37,838 nucleotides of DNA, taken from the IMG/VR virus record IMGVR_UViG_3300032285_002163, positions 1-37,838 of that record. The stretch is one strand, 5' to 3'. Position numbers and translations under genes: made by a program. Below the pieces are notes generated by a model. The model had not been told where the DNA came from. It saw only the letters and a program-made list of their open reading frames with translations, and ran no database searches. This document shows positions 23,243 to 30,192 of the stretch, in pieces. The DNA comes from a virus. Position 1 is the first letter of the stretch. Each line of letters starts with the position of its first letter.

Positions 23243-23574
23243 ACCACTTCCTCCAGTGGGCGGAGCATGACAGCAGGGTAGGCGATAGAGCCTTCGTATT
23301 CCAACTGGCTTTGCTCGAACTCTGTTAGGAAGTCATCAGCGACCACACCGTAGCTGACCATGTAGTTACGAGCCGCTTCGTTATCGTATTCAAAGCGAGG
23401 GCGCAAGGCAGTGACCAACTCAGCGAGGTGCTCATCGCTAGGGGTTTCGTTACCTAACTGATAGAAGTAGTCCTCACCGCCTTTGAACTTCCAGTACTGT
23501 GGGCACTCTCCGGTACCGTCCCAATCGTGGGCACCGTAGTTTTCCATGTATTGTGTAGTGATGTGCAGTTTCAT
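23239..23574 (-). CDS. conserved small phage protein
   Basis: 111 residues (MKLHITTQYMENYGAHDWDG at the N-terminus, then CPQYWKFKGGEDYF). In-frame residues before ATG 23574 lie over the promoter and leader. From memory this is a hypothetical widespread in phages. It has an acidic C-terminal half. Function unknown. Confidence 0.75.
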   Translation of the reverse strand: MKLHITTQYMENYGAHDWDGTGECPQYWKFKGGEDYFYQLGNETPSDEHLAELVTALRPRFEYDNEAARNYMVSYGVVADDFLTEFEQSQLEYEGSIAYPAVMLRPLEEVV

Positions 23575-23607
23575 ATGGGCTCCTGTTTTGTTGCTGTCTA
23601 TGTGTGT

Positions 23608-23635
23608 ATTATACACGGTTTTTCCTTTTTGTCAA
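23608..23635 (-). promoter_or_regulatory. sigma70-type early promoter
   Basis: TTGACA-N16-TATAAT, one bp shorter than the other promoters. It drives the gene at 23574 with an AGGAGC ribosome-binding site. Confidence 0.85.
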
Positions 23636-23679
23636 CCGAAATCTGTGATTATTTTTGTTGTATTTTAGCCACAAAAGGT

Positions 23680-23714
23680 GAAGCCCAACGGCGCTTCACA
23701 GCGGGTCGGGCTTC
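23680..23714 (-). terminator. likely terminator and hairpin cluster
   Basis: GAAGCCC / GGGCTTC on the minus strand closes a larger stem that encloses GTGAAGC / GCTTCAC, followed by ACCTTTTG. A second C/G-run hairpin lies at 23715-23743. It falls in a 120-nt gap downstream of the gene at 23759-24028. Confidence 0.55.
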
Positions 23715-23758
23715 GGGGGGTTGCCCGGGACACTACCCCCGGGACTTGGAGCGACTCT

Positions 23759-24028
23759 TTAGAGTGTAATGCCTAGGCTCTTAGCCTTGTAGCCCAACGC
23801 AACGATCTCGCGTGATGGACGGCCCAACTCGTATTCTGTTACATCAACACCATTGCCAGCTGTGCGTGTATTTGCGTACACGGCATAACCAGCTTGACGA
23901 AGACGGCTTGCTTCTGCGGCCAAGTTGCCGATGCCCATCTTCTTAGCTTGAGCGGCAGTCAACTTCTTGCCAGCTTGCAATGTTTGAAATACTTTACCGG
24001 TTTTGGTTTCTAGATTGATTCTTTTCAT
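23759..24028 (-). CDS. small winged-helix-like DNA-binding protein
   Basis: 89 residues. Helices about 12-55 (GKVFQTLQAGKKLTAAQAKK, then IGNLAAEASRLRQAGYAVYA) are followed by a beta wing (YELGRPS), the layout of a compact winged-helix domain seen in many phage hypotheticals. DNA binding is likely but unproven. It could be a transcriptional regulator of the surrounding early promoters. Confidence 0.7.
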   Translation of the reverse strand: MKRINLETKTGKVFQTLQAGKKLTAAQAKKMGIGNLAAEASRLRQAGYAVYANTRTAGNGVDVTEYELGRPSREIVALGYKAKSLGITL

Positions 24029-24073
24029 TTTTTATGTTTCCTCTGTAATTGTGCTGTTCTCCAGCATTTATAT

Positions 24074-24102
24074 ATTATAACACCTATGCTTGGCCAAGTC
24101 TA
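24074..24102 (-). promoter_or_regulatory. sigma70-type promoter with weak -35
   Basis: TAGACT-N17-TATAAT, with the -35 matching consensus at only four positions. It drives the winged-helix-like gene. Confidence 0.6.
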
Positions 24103-24530
24103 GCTTTTTGGATCTTTTCCTGCATCGCTTTTTCCCAACTCCAGTCTAGGCTAGGACGACCGGAAATACCAAATTTCTCAGCACACCAGTAGTTCAGGTA
24201 ATCGAAGAAGGGGAATATGCTGGCGACCTCTTCACTCTTCTCAAACCAATCGTAGTCGATCTTGTAGGTTGCTGTATTGCTTACAGGTGAAAACTCTTTA
24301 GCGCCACAATGCTGTAGATCAACGGCGATCTTCCAACGGCGGACTAAGAGTGCTTCTGTTTCTTTCCATTGTCGCAAGGCCCACTTCTGCTTGCGCTTGT
24401 TTAGGTGAGCGATGGTCGTACGGACTGCATCAATACGCTCTCCTAGTCGCTGGATCTCAGGACCAGCATCACGCCAGTCCTTGGCCACTAGAGCAACGTA
24501 TTCTGTCTTAGGACTTTTTGACTGAAACAT
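24084..24530 (-). CDS. unknown early protein
   Basis: 148 residues from ATG 24530 (a GTG at 24536 is the alternative). The N-terminal half is helical and basic (RTTIAHLNKRKQKWALRQWKETEALLV). The C-terminal half is aromatic (YDWFEKSEEVASIFPFFDYLNYWCAEKFG). It overlaps the membrane gene upstream by 23 nt. No recognised family. Confidence 0.68.
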   Translation of the reverse strand: MFQSKSPKTEYVALVAKDWRDAGPEIQRLGERIDAVRTTIAHLNKRKQKWALRQWKETEALLVRRWKIAVDLQHCGAKEFSPVSNTATYKIDYDWFEKSEEVASIFPFFDYLNYWCAEKFGISGRPSLDWSWEKAMQEKIQKARLGQA

Positions 24531-24693
24531 TGGCACGGAAGAAGGCTCCTAGACATACCACAGCAAACCAAGTCTCCAAGGTATAGGCCACAGCAACGCT
24601 TGGGAATAGAGTATTGAAGGCCCAGATAGTCAGCAACGGGCCAATAGCCACGATCACTACGATCAACGCGATCAAACCAATCAACTTAAACAT
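24508..24693 (-). CDS. small membrane protein
   Basis: 61 residues, two strongly hydrophobic segments (LIGLIALIVVIVAIGPLL and TWFAVVCLGAFF) with a basic C-terminus (RANVSVKKS). Inner membrane. AAGGAT precedes the ATG. It overlaps the next gene. Function unknown. Confidence 0.65.
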   Translation of the reverse strand: MFKLIGLIALIVVIVAIGPLLTIWAFNTLFPSVAVAYTLETWFAVVCLGAFFRANVSVKKS

Positions 24694-24709
24694 AGATAAT
24701 CCTTAAAGT

Positions 24710-24727
24710 CGGGGCACCCAGGCCCCG
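24710..24727 (-). other. intergenic stem-loop
   Basis: CGGGGC / GCCCCG stem with a 6-nt loop in the 39-nt gap between the gene at 24733 and the next start. No U-tract follows, so it may stabilise an mRNA end or attenuate transcription. Confidence 0.5.
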
Positions 24728-24732
24728 TGTGT

Positions 24733-25134
24733 TTAGAAAGGTGCGTCTTCCAACTCAGCGATCACAGCCTTGACAGCCTGCGCTTGAGTCTGCACCTGCG
24801 CTTTGGTAGTCTTCGCTACCGGAGTCTTCGTTGCCTTAGCAACAGGCTTAGAGACCTTAGCCTTAGGTGCCTTTGCAGGCTTAGATGCTTTGGGAGCTCG
24901 CTTACCAGCGGCTTCCTCAAGAGCGGCACGAACTGCCTTGTTGCCGTTATCGAAATCAATCGACAACAGGAAGGCAACTGCATCTTCTTTGGTCATTGGG
25001 TTCTTCAACTCAATGATATCGATATCAGTGTGACCATTCTTGATCAAGACCTTTTGACGCATCACGTCATTGGCAAAACGAACCTTGAACTGACCGTCCA
25101 ACTTAGAAACACCTGCATGTGAAAAAACTGACAT
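24733..25134 (-). CDS. conserved early protein with Ala/Lys/Pro tail and SSB-like tip
   Basis: 133 residues. Residues 1-75 form a small domain (DGQFKVRFANDVMRQKVLIKNG, then HTDIDIIELKNPMTKEDAVAFL) recalling a family common in phages. Residues 76-110 are Ala/Lys/Pro repeats like histone H1 tails (KASKPAKAPKAKVSKPVAKA). The C-terminus ends IAELEDAPF, an acidic Pro-Phe tip similar to the last residues of bacterial SSB. DNA binding with a partner-recruiting tip is inferred. Confidence 0.7.
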   Translation of the reverse strand: MSVFSHAGVSKLDGQFKVRFANDVMRQKVLIKNGHTDIDIIELKNPMTKEDAVAFLLSIDFDNGNKAVRAALEEAAGKRAPKASKPAKAPKAKVSKPVAKATKTPVAKTTKAQVQTQAQAVKAVIAELEDAPF

Positions 25135-25189
25135 AACTGACTCCTTCTGTGTGTGTAAAAATGCGTTAGAACTATCTCTAACTGTTAAT

Positions 25190-25218
25190 AGTATAGCACC
25201 ATGCTATCCAAATGTCAA
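25190..25218 (-). promoter_or_regulatory. sigma70-type early promoter with structured leader
   Basis: TTGACA-N17-TATACT. Its leader is unusual: longer than the others, with a GTTAGAG / TTCTAAC inverted repeat. It serves the gene at 25134. Confidence 0.85.
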
Positions 25219-25221
25219 CCC

Positions 25222-25404
25222 CTAACTGTTGATTGTTTGGTAGGGATCAAACTCATCTTGTGGAGTTTCTGCCACATTGTTTGACTCAAGCCATCCGTAG
25301 ACCTGCTCGATTGGGCAACTCAACATCGCCGCGATAGTCTTAGGACTATAACCCTCGATGTATAGCTGTTCGATATCATATGCTAGATCACTCATCGCGC
25401 TCAT
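25222..25404 (-). CDS. small helix-turn-helix-like protein
   Basis: 60 residues. Helical segment LAYDIEQLYIEGYSPKTIAAMLSCPIEQVYGWLES is typical of a short helix-turn-helix (Tyr-Ser-Pro turn before TIAAML). From memory it resembles a family conserved in T4-like phages. DNA binding is possible. ATG 25404 is chosen for AAAGGAAC 7 nt upstream; ATG 25395 is the alternative. Confidence 0.65.
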   Translation of the reverse strand: MSAMSDLAYDIEQLYIEGYSPKTIAAMLSCPIEQVYGWLESNNVAETPQDEFDPYQTINS

Positions 25405-25453
25405 TTTGTTCCTTTAGTAGTTGTTGAACCATCCATTCGATTACTTTACTCAT
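25388..25453 (-). CDS. 21-residue peptide gene
   Basis: The peptide MSKVIEWMVQQLLKEQNERD (plus Glu) is an amphipathic helix encoded between two early genes. GAGGAGG lies 6 nt upstream of the ATG. It overlaps the stop of the upstream gene and, on the other side, the start of the next gene. Peptides with this MxxxxEWMVxQLxKEQNER flavour are known in T4-like phages (from memory). Small size limits confidence. Confidence 0.55.
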   Translation of the reverse strand: MSKVIEWMVQQLLKEQNERDE

Positions 25454-25655
25454 CAAAGGCCTCCTCGCCCATTTCTGTTACTGTTTCTTCCGTAACGCCA
25501 AGATCGACGATACGGGCTTCTTCGTTACCTGCACCTTGAAAGGCTCCACGGAACGACTGGTGCTCTGCTAGGAAGTCGTATACATCGTATCGATCCCACG
25601 ACTCAGGCACTTCAAGTTCCTGGTATAGCTGTGTGCGTACAATGACCTTCTTCAT
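25446..25655 (-). CDS. small conserved phage protein
   Basis: 69 residues (MKKVIVRTQLYQELEVPESWDRYDVYDFLAEHQSF ordering of strand, helix). A widely seen phage hypothetical. Acidic C-terminus. Coupled to the upstream gene by ATGA. Role unknown. Confidence 0.8.
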   Translation of the reverse strand: MKKVIVRTQLYQELEVPESWDRYDVYDFLAEHQSFRGAFQGAGNEEARIVDLGVTEETVTEMGEEAFDE

Positions 25656-26143
25656 GCGAACTCCTCTTCTTTGATCTTAGACAACGCTGTGCTCAAACGC
25701 TTCCAAGCGCCAGCACTACCCTTCTTGTAAAACCACTTGCCAGCTTGCTGATCTTCGTCATAGCGGAACAAGTAGAAGTACTCAGCACCGCAATGCTCGT
25801 AATGTGTCACTGCCTCTTTGGCTGTGTCAAATCGTTTGTACTCAGTACCAGTCTCTTCGCGGTCGCGTCCGTAGAATGTACACCAGTTCTCAGTCAACAG
25901 TTTATAACCTGCTACTTCTTCAGCCCGCAACTCAAACTGGCTAAAGGCGTGCTTCTCACCAATCTCTGCTCTCAAGGAACTCACGTCGCCTAGCGCGATC
26001 AAATTGTTGACCTTAGGGCTTGCGGCATAGTGCTCGTTGAGAATAGCGCCGTTGTGCTCCAAATAGCCATCCCAGTGGCAGTAGATTGCTTTGACTGCTT
26101 TGGTATTTGGATTCTCAATACCAATCATGCTTCGTGTACCCAT
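25652..26143 (-). CDS. conserved phage protein with CHWDGY motif
   Basis: 163 residues. The opening MGTRSMIGIENPNTKAVKAIYCHWDGYLEHNG is a signature of a family found in very many phages and some plasmids. Tyr/Phe-rich C-terminal half (EYFYLFRYDEDQQ). The conserved Cys/His/Asp could form a metal or active site, but no activity is established. It has a strong promoter upstream. Confidence 0.85.
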   Translation of the reverse strand: MGTRSMIGIENPNTKAVKAIYCHWDGYLEHNGAILNEHYAASPKVNNLIALGDVSSLRAEIGEKHAFSQFELRAEEVAGYKLLTENWCTFYGRDREETGTEYKRFDTAKEAVTHYEHCGAEYFYLFRYDEDQQAGKWFYKKGSAGAWKRLSTALSKIKEEEFA

Positions 26144-26170
26144 TTCAGCTCCTTAAGTGTTTAAGTGTAT

Positions 26171-26199
26171 AGTATAGCACCGATTTACCATCTTGTCAA
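26171..26199 (-). promoter_or_regulatory. sigma70-type early promoter
   Basis: TTGACA-N17-TATACT. The spacer carries GGTAAATCG, a degenerate version of the operator-like 9-mer. Confidence 0.88.
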
Positions 26200-26220
26200 C
26201 CAACCCTACGGACTGTAGGG

Positions 26221-26553
26221 TTATTCGCTTTCGCACTCGCCGTCGAACTCCATAAGATTTTCAATAGCGTCTGCAACACGGTCGCTCTCTGTAGTGTAGA
26301 AAGTAAACTCGCCCAATGTAGTGCGACCCTCTCCCTCTTTGATATATTCGAAGCCGCCGTAGTAGTCTAAGCGCGAGCCTGTGTACGACACAATCGTGTC
26401 CTCGTCAACATACAACATACCGCAACGGTCGTCAAGTCCCAAACGGCTTGCAGGCTCTTTACGCATACCCTGCACATGACGGCTTACCACTTCGTTAATA
26501 GCGTCTAGCATATCGGCCGATGAATCAAACTGTGTGTCTGTAAAAAATCCCAT
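26221..26553 (-). CDS. small acidic conserved phage protein
   Basis: 110 residues, very acidic ends, with GRTTLGEFTFYTTESDRVADAIENL in the middle. From memory a hypothetical in several environmental phages. Cytoplasmic; no motif. Confidence 0.75.
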   Translation of the reverse strand: MGFFTDTQFDSSADMLDAINEVVSRHVQGMRKEPASRLGLDDRCGMLYVDEDTIVSYTGSRLDYYGGFEYIKEGEGRTTLGEFTFYTTESDRVADAIENLMEFDGECESE

Positions 26554-26580
26554 GTCGCTCTCCTAAGTGTTTAAGTGTGT

Positions 26581-26609
26581 AGTATAGCACGGTTTTACCA
26601 ATCTGTCAA
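26581..26609 (-). promoter_or_regulatory. sigma70 early promoter with GGTAAAACC in spacer
   Basis: TTGACA-N17-TATACT, with the 9-mer at 26591-26599 (plus strand GGTTTTACC) and the shared leader. Confidence 0.9.
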
Positions 26610-26612
26610 CCC

Positions 26613-26810
26613 CTATTGTGCAAAGATTTCCTTGCTGAGGATCTCGTCTTCAACGATTTGGTGACAGCTATTGAGGGTCAACTGCATGACCAAATATGCA
26701 TCTGCCTTTTGCTTGGCGGGCATAGTCTCAATCATAGCCTGTATGTCTGCAAGAGACTTTGTTGCAAAGAGTCCGCTACGTGGGATTGGGTTGTTTACGA
26801 TATTGTACAT
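26613..26810 (-). CDS. small conserved phage protein
   Basis: 65 residues: MYNIVNNPIPRSGLFATKSL then a helical C-terminus (TMPAKQKADAYLVMQLTLNS). A hypothetical repeatedly seen in phage early regions. It starts immediately after its promoter and leader. Confidence 0.72.
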   Translation of the reverse strand: MYNIVNNPIPRSGLFATKSLADIQAMIETMPAKQKADAYLVMQLTLNSCHQIVEDEILSKEIFAQ

Positions 26811-26838
26811 ATCTCGCTCCTTAAGTGTTTAAGTGTAT

Positions 26839-26867
26839 AGTATAACACAGGTTTTACCTGTTGTCAA
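26839..26867 (-). promoter_or_regulatory. sigma70 early promoter with extended palindrome in spacer
   Basis: TTGACA-N17-TATACT. The spacer holds ACAGGTAAAACCTGT, which extends the operator to a 15-bp near-perfect palindrome. Confidence 0.9.
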
Positions 26868-26905
26868 CCAAAGACCCTACAGTGCGCAGGGTCTTTGTTG
26901 TTTAA

Positions 26906-27277
26906 TTACAACTCCATACTCGCGTAGCCGTCGTCTTGCATTCCCTGCTCCGTAAAGCCCACAGCCGTCCCTAGCAATGTGCTAACAGCCTCTTCAAATC
27001 CGCTGTCTGTGTACAAGCGCCAGCTTCCCTCGTACTCCTCATCGCCGTCTACCTCATAGCAAACTGCAATGTGTATGTTAGTGTCGCCATCGCCCCAGTC
27101 TGTCTCTGCAATGTGTATGCTTGTAATTGTAACTGTCTCAAGCTCGCAGTCCCATATGCTGTCGCCAGCTAACTGTACTTTCACGTTACACTTGTACTCT
27201 GTGTTAGTAGTGTCGTCCTCTTGTGTAACGCCTACTAATTTTAGTTTTTTGCTAACTTTAAATTGTGTTGCTTGCAT
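26906..27277 (-). CDS. beta-rich early protein, unknown function
   Basis: 123 residues: alternating strands (KCNVKVQLAGDSIWDCELETV, then IHIAVCYEVDGDEEYEGSW) and a short C-terminal helix. It looks like a small beta-sandwich. No known family; acidic. It has its own promoter upstream. Confidence 0.72.
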   Translation of the reverse strand: MQATQFKVSKKLKLVGVTQEDDTTNTEYKCNVKVQLAGDSIWDCELETVTITSIHIAETDWGDGDTNIHIAVCYEVDGDEEYEGSWRLYTDSGFEEAVSTLLGTAVGFTEQGMQDDGYASMEL

Positions 27278-27303
27278 GTCTGCTCCTAGTGTGTTAAGTG
27301 TGT

Positions 27304-27332
27304 ATTATACTGTCAATCTATGTAGTAGTCAA
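27304..27332 (-). promoter_or_regulatory. sigma70-type early promoter
   Basis: TTGACT-N17-TATAAT. The -35 is encoded in the last codons of the 58-residue gene upstream. Confidence 0.82.
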
Positions 27333-27489
27333 CCATTTGCACCAGTTCCGCATGTGTGTTAAACATCTCGTCGCCCCATCGTGTGCCCGCTATTTGCTCG
27401 CCTTCGCAAGTTGCTTCTAGCAATAGTGTCTCCACTTGTGCAAGTAATTTAAAAATCTCTTCTTTTGCGTCTACGTATTGTATTGTCAT
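27313..27489 (-). CDS. 58-residue early gene
   Basis: ATG 27489 has AAGGAG 7 nt upstream and the frame runs to TGA at 27313-27315. The protein (MTIQYVDAKEEIFKLLAQVE, then THAELVQMVDYYID) is helical and acidic. It overlaps the downstream promoter. Below the usual size cut-off, but the ribosome-binding site, length and packing between neighbours support it. Confidence 0.7.
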   Translation of the reverse strand: MTIQYVDAKEEIFKLLAQVETLLLEATCEGEQIAGTRWGDEMFNTHAELVQMVDYYID

Positions 27490-27499
27490 TTTGTGCTCC

Positions 27500-27766
27500 T
27501 TATGCTAAGTCTGCTATTACACGTACATACTCGCCGCCGCCTGTGTGTGCCCACATGTCCGCCGCAACACCTGTGCGTGTTACTTCGTTTGCACAAGTAG
27601 CACGTAAGTAGTTTGCTAACGTGTCCGCATCTTGTGCATTGTAAAAATGCCAAACAACGCTACGCCGTTTGCTTGTTTTGTCCGTTACTGTTCTGTCCGT
27701 ATACTTTGCGCTTACGTTAGTGACGTTACGTGCTAATGCACGTATTTGCTTTGTGTTAAACTGCAT
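27500..27766 (-). CDS. basic small early protein
   Basis: 88 residues with a very basic N-terminus (NTKQIRALARNVTNVSAK, then DRTVTDKTSKRRSVVWHFY). Nucleic-acid contact is plausible. No identified domain. It has its own promoter, and AAGGAGC leads to the next gene. Confidence 0.7.
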   Translation of the reverse strand: MQFNTKQIRALARNVTNVSAKYTDRTVTDKTSKRRSVVWHFYNAQDADTLANYLRATCANEVTRTGVAADMWAHTGGGEYVRVIADLA

Positions 27767-27792
27767 ACTGCTCCTTTAGTGTTTAAGTGTGT

Positions 27793-27821
27793 AGTATAGC
27801 ACACATTGTCCAAAATGTCAA
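27793..27821 (-). promoter_or_regulatory. sigma70-type early promoter
   Basis: TTGACA-N17-TATACT with the shared leader. The spacer lacks the operator-like 9-mer. Confidence 0.88.
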
Positions 27822-27841
27822 GTGTGCTACACAATAACCCT

Positions 27842-28090
27842 TTAGGCTGTAAGGTTATGTTTTGTTTGTAAGTGTGCTATCTCTTTTTGCATTTGTGCAA
27901 TTTTTTCTTTTTCTAGTTTAGCAATAAACTTTACTTTTTTTGCTTCTATGTCTTTGCGAAACTTGTTAGTTGTTACATTAAGCATATAAGACGTTTGTCC
28001 GTAACTTTGCAAAGTGTTTTGCATATTGTAAACTTTAGCACGAGCGGCTGACATTGCGAATGCGTTAACTGCGTTTGCGTATTGACCCAT
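27842..28090 (-). CDS. small helical early protein
   Basis: 82 residues; helix AVNAFAMSAARAKVYNMQNTL and a Lys/Glu-rich coiled-coil C-terminus (EAKKVKFIAKLEKEKIAQMQK region). Function unknown. Confidence 0.65.
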   Translation of the reverse strand: MGQYANAVNAFAMSAARAKVYNMQNTLQSYGQTSYMLNVTTNKFRKDIEAKKVKFIAKLEKEKIAQMQKEIAHLQTKHNLTA

Positions 28091-28116
28091 TTTTGCTCCT
28101 TTTAAAACAAGTGTGT

Positions 28117-28145
28117 ATTATAACATAAAACAAAAACCCGCACAA
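28117..28145 (-). promoter_or_regulatory. sigma70-type promoter with weak -35
   Basis: TATAAT at -10 with a poor -35 (TTGTGC). It overlaps the terminator of the upstream gene, so this is a combined terminator and promoter. Confidence 0.55.
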
Positions 28146-28154
28146 CCGGCGGGT
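28122..28154 (-). terminator. rho-independent terminator
   Basis: Stem ACCCGC / GCGGGT with a 7-nt loop followed by TTTTGTTTT on the minus strand, downstream of the gene at 28167. Confidence 0.8.
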
Positions 28155-28166
28155 CATTTGTGTGGC

Positions 28167-28481
28167 TTAAATGCAACAGAAGTTGTCTGCGTTAATTAAC
28201 TTATTACTTTCTATGTAACGGAGTGTGTCTATGTAATACTCCCGTACAAATGTATCCTGCAACATAATACTATCGTGTAACTTTTGCGCATTTAAGTCCG
28301 CATTAAATGCAACCAAAGCATTAATATTATGCTGTACATCCTTTGTACTATATTTTAAATTGTCTGCTGTAACAGGATAGTTAACGCCGTGTTGTGTAGT
28401 GCTAAAACTAATGTAGTCCTCTGTAGTTTTTAGCATTAATTTGTTAATTTGCAAAATGTGTTTGGGTGTAATTTTACGCAT
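28167..28481 (-). CDS. small early protein, unknown function
   Basis: 104 residues from ATG 28481 (MRKITPKHILQINKLMLK). In-frame codons upstream lie over the promoter. Helical throughout; ends with two Cys (NFCCI). No known family. Confidence 0.7.
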   Translation of the reverse strand: MRKITPKHILQINKLMLKTTEDYISFSTTQHGVNYPVTADNLKYSTKDVQHNINALVAFNADLNAQKLHDSIMLQDTFVREYYIDTLRYIESNKLINADNFCCI

Positions 28482-28502
28482 AAGTGCTCCTGTTAAAAAT
28501 GT

Positions 28503-28531
28503 ATTATAACACACACTTGCATTTTGGGCAA
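28503..28531 (-). promoter_or_regulatory. sigma70-type early promoter
   Basis: TATAAT with -35 TTGCCC and N17 spacing. It is flanked by GTGTGT repeats. Confidence 0.6.
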
Positions 28532-28554
28532 GTGTGTGCAAGTAGTTGACTATT

Positions 28555-28785
28555 TTAGTAGGCTTCTACAACATTAGTGCGCAGTTGTGCTTTTGCGCGA
28601 GCAATGGCATTGTTAATGCTGTATTGTATATATTCTGCGCTGTCAGTAAAATTAGCTACATCGCCGGTAATTAACGCTGTGTTTTTTACTGTAATACGAT
28701 TGTATGCATCGAACGTAAAAACTACGCGATACGTTTTATTTTTTGTTTTAACGATTTTGTAGTACAACTTGCAATTTGTTTGCAT
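28555..28785 (-). CDS. small basic early protein
   Basis: 76 residues from ATG 28785 (MQTNCKLYYKIVKTKNKTYR). Beta-rich basic N-terminal half (TYRVVFTFDAYNRITVKN) and a helical second half (YIQYSINNAIARAKAQLR). No known family. Codons upstream of the ATG overlap the promoter and are not used. Confidence 0.7.
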   Translation of the reverse strand: MQTNCKLYYKIVKTKNKTYRVVFTFDAYNRITVKNTALITGDVANFTDSAEYIQYSINNAIARAKAQLRTNVVEAY

Positions 28786-28812
28786 ACGTGCTCCTTTAGT
28801 GTTTAAGTGTGT

Positions 28813-28841
28813 AGTATAACACACAGAGCCCGTTTTGTCAA
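28813..28841 (-). promoter_or_regulatory. sigma70-type early promoter
   Basis: TTGACA-N17-TATACT with the shared leader. The TGA stop of the SleB-like gene is contained in the -35. Confidence 0.9.
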
Positions 28842-29356
28842 GTCTTTTTGTAAAATATATGCGTTCCAACCTGTTGTATTTTAGCCACAGTCTTGACCCA
28901 ATAGGGCTTGACATAGTCCGCGTGATAGTATGTGGCATCCTGGAGAGGGGCCACTCTAATGTTCTGAGCCAAGACCGTGTGTGCTATCCATCGACTCTCT
29001 AGCCAAGCATCGCCCTGTGGCTTGTGAAGCTTCTTCTTCAGAGTCCACGAGAACTGTGCCTTGGCATAGACTACTGAGCAGATGCTATTGCCCCACTGCC
29101 GCGTTCGCAGTCTGTTGAGGGTAACCTGAGCCACAGCATACTTGCCGTTCTCAGGTTCAAAGCCTGCTTCATAGTAGATGTTCTTGGCCAAGCACTCTTC
29201 GTCAGCTGATGTGTAGTTGACTGTATCCTTAGGCAGTTGGATCAGAAAGGTCTTGATATCATGGACATCCTGACCAACCATCTCGATCTCGGCCTGCATG
29301 AAGGCTAGAACAGCCACTAGGGCCGTTCCTGTGCATATAGCCGCAACCTTATTCAT
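28838..29356 (-). CDS. SleB-like cell-wall hydrolase
   Basis: 172 residues. N-terminal hydrophobic anchor (VAAICTGTALVAVLAFMQA), then the SleB/Hydrolase_2 core: CLAKNIYYEAGFEPENGKYAV (E63 is the candidate catalytic Glu), VTLNRLRTRQWGNSICSVV, QFSWT, and a C-terminal ATYYHADYVKPYWVK. A lytic enzyme against peptidoglycan; the anchor suggests exported or signal-arrest endolysin. It is in the early-region cluster rather than beside holin genes. No holin is recognised nearby. Confidence 0.82.
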   Translation of the reverse strand: MNKVAAICTGTALVAVLAFMQAEIEMVGQDVHDIKTFLIQLPKDTVNYTSADEECLAKNIYYEAGFEPENGKYAVAQVTLNRLRTRQWGNSICSVVYAKAQFSWTLKKKLHKPQGDAWLESRWIAHTVLAQNIRVAPLQDATYYHADYVKPYWVKTVAKIQQVGTHIFYKKT

Positions 29357-29468
29357 CTTCTTCCTCTTCGGCGGGTGGGTAGAACGCTACACTAACTCCG
29401 TCAAAGCCCTGTAGGTTGTCGATCTCAAACCGCACGGGGCAGGTTTCAAGCCAGGTCCAGAAGTCCAT
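29349..29468 (-). CDS. 39-residue acidic peptide gene
   Basis: MDFWTWLETCPVRFEIDNLQ, then GFDGVSVAFYPPAEEEEDE. ATG 29468 shares TAATG with the upstream gene stop and overlaps the SleB start by 8 nt. GAGGAAG lies upstream. The coupling and its compact folded-looking sequence support translation. From memory a similar short protein occurs in T4-like phages. Confidence 0.7.
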   Translation of the reverse strand: MDFWTWLETCPVRFEIDNLQGFDGVSVAFYPPAEEEEDE

Positions 29469-30049
29469 TATTCTTCCTCCTCTTCACGGTTTTCTTCTTC
29501 CCACTCGCGTAGGTTCTCTACGATGCACATGCACTCGTCGATCTCTGGGTTGATGTTGGCTTCTACTTCGTCTGCTGACATATCAGTGTAGTCAAAGTAG
29601 TCATCGCCGTTCTCGTCAAAGATACCGCAGAAGCACATACCTGACTCCCAATAGACCAACTTGACCTTGAAGCCCAAGTCCTGAAACTTCTCCATAGCGT
29701 TGATAGGAGGTGCCCAGGCTGAATCAAAGTTCATACGCAGAGCATTGGGTCCGTCTTCTGTGAGCATATCCTCACCACCAACATCCCACTTGGTGCCCCA
29801 CTCGTTGACGCAGAAGTCATACCAAGTAGAGTAGCCATGCTTCTCAAGATTGGCCTTCTCCTGTGCTTCGAGCTCGATCTGTTTGGGGTCTGTGTCATCA
29901 CCCACGCGACCTGCTACAATGTGCAGGCTTTCGGGCACAGGCACAAACTCTGCTAAGAGCTTGCCCTCGGCATAGGCCTTCTTGGCCCGATCGATCATAG
30001 TAGGATCTTCGTGTTCTAGGACTAGATAGTTGTTACACCAATTAGGCAT
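29468..30049 (-). CDS. DUF1281/YubB-like ferredoxin-fold protein
   Basis: 193 residues. The start MPNWCNNYLVLEHEDP and the block VNEWGTKWDVGGED are the signature of the DUF1281/YubB ferredoxin-like family, spread among phages and plasmids. It is strongly acidic at the C-terminus (EEENREEEEE). The biochemical role is not known. Coupled on both sides to small genes. Confidence 0.78.
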   Translation of the reverse strand: MPNWCNNYLVLEHEDPTMIDRAKKAYAEGKLLAEFVPVPESLHIVAGRVGDDTDPKQIELEAQEKANLEKHGYSTWYDFCVNEWGTKWDVGGEDMLTEDGPNALRMNFDSAWAPPINAMEKFQDLGFKVKLVYWESGMCFCGIFDENGDDYFDYTDMSADEVEANINPEIDECMCIVENLREWEEENREEEEE

Positions 30050-30191
30050 TGTAGACTCCTTCAGGTAAGTAGGCGATTAGGTTCTTTTCGGGCACGGACT
30101 TCAACAGTTCCTCAAGGGCGGTCATGTCGCTACCCTCGAGGTCTTTGACGATCTGATCTAATACAAGATCAATCAGTTGATCTTTGAGCAT
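30042..30191 (-). CDS. 49-residue early protein
   Basis: Starts MLKDQLIDLVLDQIVKDLEG and ends KNLIAYLPEGVYNA. It starts 1 nt after the upstream stop and overlaps the next start by 8 nt. It is a recurrent hypothetical of T4-like phages (from memory). Helical. Confidence 0.75.
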   Translation of the reverse strand: MLKDQLIDLVLDQIVKDLEGSDMTALEELLKSVPEKNLIAYLPEGVYNA

Positions 30192-30192
30192 C

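Noticed and set aside
24727-25122. 131-codon plus-strand ORF rich in Leu/Arg/Cys
   Set aside because: Antisense shadow of the Ala/Lys/Pro-rich gene; the composition is the mirror of its codons.
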